Assembly (NCBI GenBank): GCA_027294925.1
Contig: JAPULM010000382.1
Span: 1-7,066 of the forward strand
Reading direction: 5' to 3'
DNA from: a bacterium
Lineage (GTDB): Bacteria; Tectomicrobia; Entotheonellia; Entotheonellales; Entotheonellaceae
DNA: 7,066 nucleotides
The number at the start of each line of letters is the position of its first letter. Position 1 is the first letter of the stretch. Positions 1 to 5,080 of this stretch are shown one piece after another. Under the pieces are notes generated by a model, which searched no databases, was not told where the DNA came from, and saw only the letters and a program-made list of their open reading frames with translations. Made by a program: the position numbers and the translations under genes.

Positions 1-1150
1 GCATGCCCGAAACCCACATCATCCAGCTCAGCGGTTGCTCGAGACTAAGAAAGGTAAATTTATATGAAGCGATCGCAAAGAGACTAAGAGCAAAGAAGAG
101 GATAAGCCGACGGTCAAAGATGTCAGCGAGGCGACCCGCAAAGGGAAACGTCAAGACGATGGCCATAGCGCCGGGCAACGAGACATAGCCGGCCCGCACT
201 GGGGTATACTCCAACAAACGTTGTAACAGAACAGTTTGCAAGAAGTTGCTGTTCCCGAAGTTCATAAAGAAAAAGAGTACAAGAAGCGACACAGCAGCAA
301 AGGTCAAATTCTTGTAAATGCGTAGATCAACCAGGGGCTCTTTCGCAAACCGTTCCCGCACGAGAAAAAGCACCAGGGAAATGGTCGCAATGATAAAGAG
401 ACGTTGTATAAAGGGCGCATCCCAGCCTTCCCGATGGCCACGGCTCAGCGCCACCAGGAAGCTCACCAGAAAGACGCTCATGGTGAGGAGCCCAATCACA
501 TCGAGCGAGCGTTGCTGGGCCTCCCGAGTGTTCGGTATGATCAGGGCAGTCAACGTCACACACACAACTCCAGGAGCTAACACGAGTAGGAAAACCATGC
601 GCCAGCTAATATAATCCGTCAAATAGCCCCCAATCACGGGGCCCACAGCAGGGCCACAGGCGATACCGATACCCATGATACCAACTGCCATACCACGCTG
701 CTCAGGGGGAAACGCCCCAGCCAGAAGGGTCACGGTCATAGGGATGATGGGGCCACCGCCTAGGCCTTGCAGAACGCGAAAGGCAATCAGCGATGAACTA
801 CTCCAGGCAAAGGCGCACAGGGTTGAGCCGGCCAAGAAGGTCAGCAAGCTCAACAGGTACAGGGTGCGATTGCCGAGCCGATTGCCGAGCCAACCGACCA
901 TCGGCACCATGATCGCACCCGGAATAATTTGACCGAGTACAATCCACTGCGCTTGATCGATATTGAGGCCAAAGGCTCTCATGATGGGAGGCAAGGCCAC
1001 TTGCACCGATCCCATGCTCAGAGTGACCAGAAAAGTGCTGAGGGTCACGGTGAACGCCAGCCACCATTTATAAGAGGGGCTAGCCGGATGAATCCACCCA
1101 CCTCGAATCGCCCCTGAAGCGCTTTGAATGGTGTTGTCGGATTGTGACAT
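1..1150 (-). CDS. DHA2-family (EmrB/QacA-type) MFS drug exporter, 3' end beyond the left edge
   Basis: An uninterrupted reading frame runs from an ATG at 1150 to the left edge: 383 codons with no stop, so the C-terminal part (14-TM members usually reach about 500 residues) is missing. After a hydrophilic N-tail of about 28 residues come regularly spaced hydrophobic segments. Family motifs are visible: a motif A-like loop GWLGNRLGNR (86-95), motif B FRVLQGLGGG (124-133) and motif C from G157 to G175 (GIACGPAVGPVIGG at its end), which marks drug/H+ antiporters of the inner membrane. The TM1 segment reads LSMGSVQVALP (44-54), so the acidic residue common in the DHA2 TM1 motif is absent. An in-frame TGA lies seven codons upstream of the ATG, so translation cannot start further out. 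No good Shine-Dalgarno is seen, so initiation may be weak. It is transcribed divergently from the thioesterase operon. The family assignment is firm; the substrate is unknown. Confidence 0.9.
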   Translation of the reverse strand, partial: MSQSDNTIQSASGAIRGGWIHPASPSYKWWLAFTVTLSTFLVTLSMGSVQVALPPIMRAFGLNIDQAQWIVLGQIIPGAIMVPMVGWLGNRLGNRTLYLLSLLTFLAGSTLCAFAWSSSSLIAFRVLQGLGGGPIIPMTVTLLAGAFPPEQRGMAVGIMGIGIACGPAVGPVIGGYLTDYISWRMVFLLVLAPGVVCVTLTALIIPNTREAQQRSLDVIGLLTMSVFLVSFLVALSRGHREGWDAPFIQRLFIIATISLVLFLVRERFAKEPLVDLRIYKNLTFAAVSLLVLFFFMNFGNSNFLQTVLLQRLLEYTPVRAGYVSLPGAMAIVLTFPFAGRLADIFDRRLILFFALSLFAIASYKFTFLSLEQPLSWMMWVSGM

Positions 1151-1293
1151 AGTCGTGTGGTTATCTCATGCTTCAGTCAGATGTTTAATCTGTACGTTTT
1201 ATCAACAGCTTCTTAACGGCCTCACTCGCCCCTCACTCGCTGCGGTCACGTGCCCTTCCTGAGAGACTCACTCACCCGGTTGTGGTGTTGTAT

Positions 1294-1340
1294 CAGTACC
1301 TGTTTTTTTGCCTACGGGCAAAAAAACCCAATCTGTACTG
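1294..1340. repeat. Nested inverted repeat with T7GCC/GGCA7 core
   Basis: A perfect 10-bp inverted repeat (1303-1312 and 1317-1326, TTTTTTTGCC/GGCAAAAAAA) has a 4-base centre TACG. A G1302-C1327 pair extends it. An outer 6-bp pair CAGTAC (1294-1299) and GTACTG (1335-1340) flanks it with an unequal spacer. It is not a standard intrinsic terminator: on both strands the T-run lies on the 5' side of the GC step and the A-run on the 3' side, and no U-tail follows. It does not sit at the end of any gene. Confidence 0.75.
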
Positions 1341-1356
1341 CTGGTAAGAAGAAACC

Positions 1357-1400
1357 ACCGCAATCTGACCGCGCAGAATAGCACGACTCACGATTGCGGT
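1357..1400. repeat. 9-bp inverted repeat, 26-bp spacer
   Basis: ACCGCAATC at 1357-1365 is exactly inverted as GATTGCGGT at 1392-1400. The arms are short enough that chance is possible. The spacing of about 35 bp between arm centres could suit an operator or an RNA stem. No function can be read from it. Confidence 0.4.
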
Positions 1401-1576
1401 TACAGGTTTGCATCGGAAACGGCACGGACGGGGGGAAACGAGCAATAACCGGAATTGCAGCTTTGCGCCGGTCTGAGCAATTCTGTGGACTTCATTTGTC
1501 GGAAGGTGGTGAAAAAATGTTCCAAGCCATTGTACGCATAATGCATTCTCCGTTTGGACTTCTAAAATGATAACTA

Positions 1577-1660
1577 TCCCCACTATACTCTGAAATACGG
1601 CTCGATACGAAAAAGTTGCGACCCAATACGTCAAAGACGTGTTTCAGAGTATAGTGGGGA
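1577..1660. repeat. 23-bp inverted repeat, 22/23 matched, 38-bp loop
   Basis: The left arm 1577-1599 begins TCCCCACTATACTCTGAAA and its inverse lies at 1638-1660 (ending TTTCAGAGTATAGTGGGGA). One position differs (A at 1596 against G at 1641), which would still pair as G-U in one RNA strand. The match continues imperfectly outward: GATAAC at 1569-1574 faces GTTACC at 1664-1669. A pairing of this length is very unlikely by chance. Candidates are a small MITE-like element, a structured RNA or a large operator. No clear target-site duplication flanks it and no T-run follows it on either strand. Confidence 0.8.
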
Positions 1661-1809
1661 CTTGTTACCGACTGGAGCCAGACATTTGAGTCGTGCGCGA
1701 TTGTGTCTGAGTGCACCCTTTTTCAGAGCGGCGTCGTATATATAGAGAGAGATGGCTCTTCTAGGCTTTAGACGTACGGTTATCGCATCATGCACTGGGA
1801 GAACCGACC

Positions 1810-2268
1810 ATGCTGACACCACCGAGCCCGCATGTCACCATCACCCGTGTGGTCGTGCGGCCCAACGATATGGACGCCGATCGTAACGTCAGTAATGCGG
1901 TCTATTTCGACTACTTTTACCAAGCCCGCTTGGAACACCTACGCCGGCTAGGTATCTATGATGTTGAAAATCCCCAGTATGTCAACCTGTTTGCGTTAGT
2001 CGAAAACACCTGCCGGTATCTCGCGCACGCTTACTATGGGGATGTGCTTATCCTATGGACGGCAACGCATGCAGTGGGGAAGAGTAGCTTTCAGTTCGTC
2101 TACCACGTATGGCGTGAGCGTGATGAGATGTTGATCGCTTTGGGGCATTCGGTACAGGTATGGTTGGGCGAGACGAGCCAAGCCATCCCGCTTCCGTCTG
2201 CCGTATGCACCGCCCTCACAACTACCCTCTACCCTGAGTTGTCAAAACCTGCGGCGCACAAGGGGTAA
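1810..2268 (+). CDS. 4HBT/YbgC-FadM-type hotdog acyl-CoA thioesterase
   Basis: This 152-residue protein has the usual size of a single-hotdog thioesterase (about 130-150). It begins with a beta-strand and the family signature VRPNDMDADRNVSNAVYFDY at residues 16-35, followed by FYQARLEHLRRLG, the central hotdog helix. By alignment with 4-hydroxybenzoyl-CoA thioesterase, D22 is the likely catalytic aspartate. Later strands include YGDVLILWTA and KSSFQFVYHVW, both typical of the fold. These proteins are cytoplasmic homotetramers or dimers that hydrolyse acyl- or aroyl-CoA to the free acid. The signature is unusual: most FadM/YbgC proteins read D-x-N-GHVNN-x-Y, while here DRNVSNAVY lacks the Gly-His. 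The ATG is supported by GGGAG at 1797-1801 with 8-nt spacing. It is the first gene of a three-gene operon. The substrate is not predictable. Confidence 0.88.
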   Translation: MLTPPSPHVTITRVVVRPNDMDADRNVSNAVYFDYFYQARLEHLRRLGIYDVENPQYVNLFALVENTCRYLAHAYYGDVLILWTATHAVGKSSFQFVYHVWRERDEMLIALGHSVQVWLGETSQAIPLPSAVCTALTTTLYPELSKPAAHKG

Positions 2269-2294
2269 GGACCAACTCAGATAGGAGAAGGAGT

Positions 2295-2744
2295 ATGTCA
2301 GAGATTCTGGACCCCGAAGCCTTTGCTCGCAAGTTGAATGCTCAGAAGCAGGGAACGATGATTGACGCTCATGGCACAGAGTTCTTGCGAGCTGGTGAGG
2401 GACATGCTGTCGCACGTCTGGCGTTCAAGCCAAGCCTAACGCAGCTGACCGGGCTTTTTCATACGGGCGCGATTATTGCCTTAGCCGATGAGACTGCCAC
2501 AGTGGCTGCCATGTGGGAAATCAACCCCACGGACGACTTTAAACCTGAGCTGTTTCCTCTGACATTACAATTATCTGTCAACCTCATACGCAACACGAAT
2601 CAAGGCACCATCACTGCCGAAGCTCATATCGTCCATCGCGGACGAACGACCATGGTGACAGAGGTCAAGGTTCATGATGAACAGGAGCGTCTCTTGGCAG
2701 CCGTAGTCGTAACGGCCCTGGTGCCGCAGAGCCACAGCGCTTAG
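2295..2744 (+). CDS. PaaI-type hotdog thioesterase
   Basis: This 149-residue protein fits the PaaI/ACOT13 hotdog family. An N-terminal helix (about residues 6-20) precedes a strand pair, then comes the signature GLFHTGAIIALADETATVAA at 53-72. Canonical PaaI reads HGG-x4-LAD; here the second position is Thr (H56-T57-G58), and D65 followed by E66 sits where the catalytic acid is expected. The last strands (LQLSVNLIRN, GTITAEAHIVHRGRTTMVTEVKV) match the family's C-terminal sheet. It presumably hydrolyses a small or aromatic acyl-CoA in the cytoplasm. AGGAG at 2283-2287, 7 nt before the ATG, fixes the start. It lies 26 bp after the 4HBT gene and 13 bp before the MFS gene, so all three are almost certainly co-transcribed. 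The subfamily differs from its neighbour, so this is not a recent tandem duplication. Confidence 0.87.
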   Translation: MSEILDPEAFARKLNAQKQGTMIDAHGTEFLRAGEGHAVARLAFKPSLTQLTGLFHTGAIIALADETATVAAMWEINPTDDFKPELFPLTLQLSVNLIRNTNQGTITAEAHIVHRGRTTMVTEVKVHDEQERLLAAVVVTALVPQSHSA

Positions 2745-2757
2745 AGAGGAGGTTCAC

Positions 2758-4053
2758 ATGACATCCCCTCTGTTTTATGGGTGGAAAATCGTTATCGTGT
2801 GTTTTCTGATCGCGCTCTTCGGATGGGGGATGGGTTTCTATGGCCCTGGCATCTATCTGGCATCCTTAAAGGCGCACCACGGCTGGTCGACGACGCTCAT
2901 CTCGTCTGCCATCACAATGTATTACCTGATGAGCGCGACGATGATCCTCTTTATTGGGGATGTCTTCAAACGCTTTGGCCCAAGGCGTGTCGTTCTTGTC
3001 GGAATTATTGCAATGGGCCTCGGTGTGCTCAGTCTCACCATGATCACAACACCTTGGCAGCTCTACCTCTGCTTTCTCTCTATGGCCGTAGGCTGGGCAT
3101 CGATGAGTATTGCCGCCATCAACACTATTCTGGCGCCATGGTTTGAACGGAAGCGCGGGTTGACGATCAGCCTGGCCCTCAATGGTGCCAGTTGTGGCGG
3201 TATTATTGTGGCGCCCCTCCTCCTCTGGCTGATTAGTCGCTATGCCTTTGCACTGGGCGTGTCTATCACCGTCAGTATCATGTTGGTCGTCTTAGTCCCC
3301 AGTGTCATCGTTTTTCTCTACCGGCATCCCGACGACTTGGGGCTTTGGCCCGATGGTGAAGCTCCTCGTGAGCACGATCAGGCGGACCGGCGTGTCTCTA
3401 CGGCGCTTGATGCTTCACCATGGCGCCTTTCGATAGCCCTCCGAAGCTTGAATTTCTGGACGATCACCGTCCCCTTTGCTCTGGGCTTGGCGGCTCAAGT
3501 TGGCTTTCTCACCCATCAAATTTCCTATCTCGGGCCACTCCTGGGTACAAACGGCGCCGGTGTGGCGGTAAGCCTCACGACAGCAGCAGCGGTCGTGGGT
3601 CGCCTCATCACAGGGGCCTACGTTGACCGCCTAGATCGACGTTGGGTCTCTGCCATCACGTTTGGCATTCAGGCTATTGCTCTAGGAGCTATGATTGTGT
3701 TTCCAAGCCGCCCTGTATTGTATCTCGCCTGTGTCTGTTTTGGCCTCGGGGTAGAAAACCTGATATCGTTGCCCGGACTTATTGTTCAACAGGAATTTCC
3801 AGCTCAGCATTTCGGTAAGACTGTGAGTTTAATTGTCGCTTGCACTCAATACACGTTCGCGTTCGGTCCTGGAGGGATGGGCGTCATCCGCGATGTAACT
3901 GGCGGTTATACTGTTCCCCTGATGGTGTGCATCCTCCTGCAAGGTCTGGCGGCAGGAATGGTTCTTCTCCGGTCGGACAGGATGCAGCAAATGCCTCCTC
4001 AGTCTCGTCGCGTGACACTCGGCCTAAGAGGGCGTCACGCGATCTCAAGATAA
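2758..4053 (+). CDS. MFS carrier of the monocarboxylate/OFA type
   Basis: A 431-residue inner-membrane protein of about 12 hydrophobic segments in two halves, joined by a hydrophilic loop at about 189-220. The opening FYGWKIVIVCFLIALFGWG (6-24) is typical of bacterial MCT/OFA-like MFS proteins. Motif A is IGDVFKRFGPRR (66-77), with a second-half counterpart GRLITGAYVDRLDRR. The TM4-5 loop APWFERKRG (126-134) and the post-TM6 motif RHPDDLGLWPDGE (189-201) recur in this family, which typically moves mono- or dicarboxylates with protons or by exchange. A basic 25-residue cytoplasmic tail ends it. AGGAGG at 2747-2752, 5 nt before the ATG, is a near-ideal ribosome binding site, the strongest in the operon. 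Its place behind two thioesterases suggests that the cargo is the acid they release. That link is inference. Confidence 0.88.
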   Translation: MTSPLFYGWKIVIVCFLIALFGWGMGFYGPGIYLASLKAHHGWSTTLISSAITMYYLMSATMILFIGDVFKRFGPRRVVLVGIIAMGLGVLSLTMITTPWQLYLCFLSMAVGWASMSIAAINTILAPWFERKRGLTISLALNGASCGGIIVAPLLLWLISRYAFALGVSITVSIMLVVLVPSVIVFLYRHPDDLGLWPDGEAPREHDQADRRVSTALDASPWRLSIALRSLNFWTITVPFALGLAAQVGFLTHQISYLGPLLGTNGAGVAVSLTTAAAVVGRLITGAYVDRLDRRWVSAITFGIQAIALGAMIVFPSRPVLYLACVCFGLGVENLISLPGLIVQQEFPAQHFGKTVSLIVACTQYTFAFGPGGMGVIRDVTGGYTVPLMVCILLQGLAAGMVLLRSDRMQQMPPQSRRVTLGLRGRHAISR

Positions 4054-4234
4054 TTTTGCCAATAGTCTTCGCAGCTTTTTTCACCTTGATAAACTTATGC
4101 CGACAACTGCACGCTGGGGGAGAGACGAGCAATCTTTACACGTTTAAATTTAAAGGATTAACCTCCTGAGATAGGCTGGGTGCAATTTTTTGCACCCGAA
4201 AAAAAGACTATGCCATTTCAAAGGAGGTTTTTCG
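4054..4234. other. Convergent intergenic region with structured leader
   Basis: The region lies between the end of the plus-strand MFS gene and the mini-ORF/ccdA 3' end. It holds a 12-bp perfect AT palindrome TTTAAATTTAAA (4143-4154) and the nested hairpin system described separately (4160-4229). The 11-mer CTGCACGCTGG at 4107-4117 recurs at 4284-4294 inside the mini-ORF. No classical intrinsic terminator is recognisable for either converging operon. No larger coding frame here resembles a known protein. Confidence 0.6.
4160..4229 (+). promoter_or_regulatory. Putative SD-sequestering RNA leader (nested hairpins)
   Basis: AACCTCCT at 4160-4167 is the exact reverse complement of AGGAGGTT at 4222-4229, which is the Shine-Dalgarno of the ORF starting at 4235. 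Between them sits a second perfect hairpin, GGGTGCAA (4178-4185) and TTGCACCC (4190-4197) around a TTTT loop. As RNA, the outer pairing would bury the SD completely while the inner hairpin holds the arms together. This is the layout of a translational switch such as a thermosensor, riboswitch expression platform or protein-bound leader. It matches no riboswitch class I recognise. The pairing is seen in the sequence; the regulatory role is inferred. Confidence 0.45.
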
Positions 4235-4318
4235 ATGCCTGCATCCAAACATCAACTCGCAGCTTCGAATCTCGCAACAAAGGCTGCACGCTGGAAAATA
4301 ATCAGGGCTCTGCTATAA
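4235..4318 (+). CDS. 27-residue basic mini-protein or 5' remnant of a truncated gene
   Basis: An ATG preceded by AAAGGAGG (4220-4227, 7-nt spacing), one of the best ribosome binding sites in the window, opens a 27-codon frame ending in TAA at 4316-4318. The product begins MPASKHQLAASNLATKAARW and ends KIIRALL. It is basic (K5, K16, R19, K21, R24) and would form an amphipathic helix in its second half. Its last six bases overlap the stop region of the opposite-strand ccdA gene. No family is recognised. Two readings are possible: a true small protein governed by the structured leader, or the surviving start of a longer gene whose remainder was lost at the junction with ccdA. The strength of the SD argues that translation starts, or once started, here. 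Confidence 0.4.
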   Translation: MPASKHQLAASNLATKAARWKIIRALL

Positions 4319-5059
4319 GTACTGCCATAGCCAAGCCGGTACCAGACGCAACGTATAGCTGTTGAGCACCGTGAAGTAGCCGGTAAGCACCAGAATGCCA
4401 ACCAGGATCATCAGCACCCCACCTCCTACTTCTACAGCGCGCAAGTAACCCGCGACACGTCCGAAGAGGCGAAAGAAGGTCGGGATCGCCAGCGAGCTGA
4501 GGAAGAACGGGATGCCTAGGCCAAGGGAATAGACGCTTAGCAGGACGACGCCGCGATTCACCTCAGCGGTCGAGCTGGCCAGAAACAGGATGGAGCCCAG
4601 AATGGGTCCGACACAGGGGGTCCAGCCGACGGCAAAGGACACCCCAACCAGGAACGCCCCAACGTATCCAACCGGCCTACGGTCTACCCGTAGACTCACG
4701 GTGCGCATGAGCAGCGGTATTTTGAATAGTCCCACCAGCAGCAGACCAAAAAAGATGATAACCGCACCACCGATGCGTTGTATCAAGTCGAGATGCACCC
4801 GGAGGAAACTGCCCAGCAGACTGAAAGAGGCGCCGAGGGCAATAAAGACCAGGGAAAATCCAGCAATGAAGCACAGGGAATGCAGCATGATGCGGGCACG
4901 ATGCTGACGCAGGGTCGCGGCGCTGCGTATATCGGTAGCGGACATACCGGTGATGAAGGAGAAATAAGCCGGAAAAAGTGGCAGGACACAGGGCGAGATG
5001 AAGGACAATAGCCCTGCCCCTAGCGCCACAAAAATTGAGAGCTGTTGGGCGGATTCCAT
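4313..5059 (-). CDS. ccdA: CcdA/DsbD-type transmembrane thiol-disulfide electron carrier
   Basis: This 248-residue polytopic protein matches the CcdA family (about 220-250 residues, six TM segments), which passes electrons from cytoplasmic thioredoxin across the inner membrane to periplasmic thiol proteins for cytochrome c maturation or other thiol reduction. The two reactive cysteines are in their standard motifs: SPCVLPLFPAY with C24 in TM1 and GWTPCVGPILG with C149 in TM4. An extra C63 lies in TM2. No fused thioredoxin or DsbD alpha/gamma domain is present, so a separate periplasmic partner is needed; none lies in this window. The start is ATG at 5059, because GGAGG at 5068-5072 is spaced 8 nt from it. 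A TTG at 5074 would add five residues but overlaps that SD and has none of its own. It follows the SpeE-like gene by 21 bp and is probably co-transcribed with it. Confidence 0.9.
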   Translation of the reverse strand: MESAQQLSIFVALGAGLLSFISPCVLPLFPAYFSFITGMSATDIRSAATLRQHRARIMLHSLCFIAGFSLVFIALGASFSLLGSFLRVHLDLIQRIGGAVIIFFGLLLVGLFKIPLLMRTVSLRVDRRPVGYVGAFLVGVSFAVGWTPCVGPILGSILFLASSTAEVNRGVVLLSVYSLGLGIPFFLSSLAIPTFFRLFGRVAGYLRAVEVGGGVLMILVGILVLTGYFTVLNSYTLRLVPAWLWQYL

Positions 5060-5067
5060 CTTGCGAA

Positions 5068-5072
5068 CCTCC
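5068..5072 (-). promoter_or_regulatory. Ribosome binding site deciding the ccdA start
   Basis: The minus strand reads GGAGG here, 8 nt before the ATG whose first base is 5059. This places the initiation site at 5059 and not at the in-frame TTG at 5074. Confidence 0.75.
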
Positions 5073-5080
5073 AAGGTGAT

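Larger units (their letters stand above)
1151..1809. other. Divergent intergenic region, repeat-rich, no convincing gene
   Basis: This 659-bp stretch separates the minus-strand exporter from the plus-strand thioesterase operon and must hold the promoters of both. Visible structure: a direct repeat CCTCACTCGC at 1220-1229 and 1231-1240; a T7GCC-TACG-GGCA7 palindrome at 1303-1326; a 9-bp inverted pair ACCGCAATC/GATTGCGGT at 1357-1365 and 1392-1400; a 10-bp inverted pair GCACGACTCA/TGAGTCGTGC at 1381-1390 and 1687-1696; and a 23-bp inverted pair at 1577-1599/1638-1660. An AT-rich TATATATA stretch at 1737-1744 lies about 65 bp before the thioesterase start and could be part of its promoter, but no well-spaced -35 box is seen. 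Open frames here have no recognisable protein family. The density of inverted repeats may reflect regulator binding, structured RNA or decayed mobile DNA. Confidence 0.6.

Noticed and set aside
1303..1326. T7GCC/GGCA7 palindrome as a bidirectional intrinsic terminator
   Set aside because: The polarity of the T- and A-runs is reversed and no gene ends nearby on either strand.
1293..1634. A 113-codon minus-strand open frame in the divergent intergenic region
   Set aside because: No recognisable family, composition unlike the real genes, no good ribosome binding site, and it runs through the inverted repeats.
1564..1669. Inverted repeat as an integron attC site
   Set aside because: The outer sequences do not give the RYYYAAC/GTTRRRY core pair and no cassette gene follows.
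1492..1716. A 74-codon minus-strand open frame spanning the 23-bp inverted repeat
   Set aside because: No domain or motif visible; it overlaps other equally weak frames and lies across the palindrome.
1720..1746. TTTTCA and TATAGA as a sigma-70 promoter for the thioesterase operon
   Set aside because: The spacing is only about 15 bp and both boxes are weak, so it is not reported as a feature.
3840..4169. 109-codon plus-strand frame overlapping the MFS gene end
   Set aside because: Most of it is an out-of-frame reading of the MFS gene and it has no ribosome binding site or family match.
4178..4197. Hairpin GGGTGCAA/TTGCACCC as a terminator for the converging operons
   Set aside because: On the plus strand it is followed by an A-run, and on the minus strand the T-run precedes it, so neither direction has the required U-tail.
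5060..5074. TTG at 5074 as the ccdA start
   Set aside because: The GGAGG ribosome binding site lies inside this extension and is correctly spaced for the ATG at 5059.
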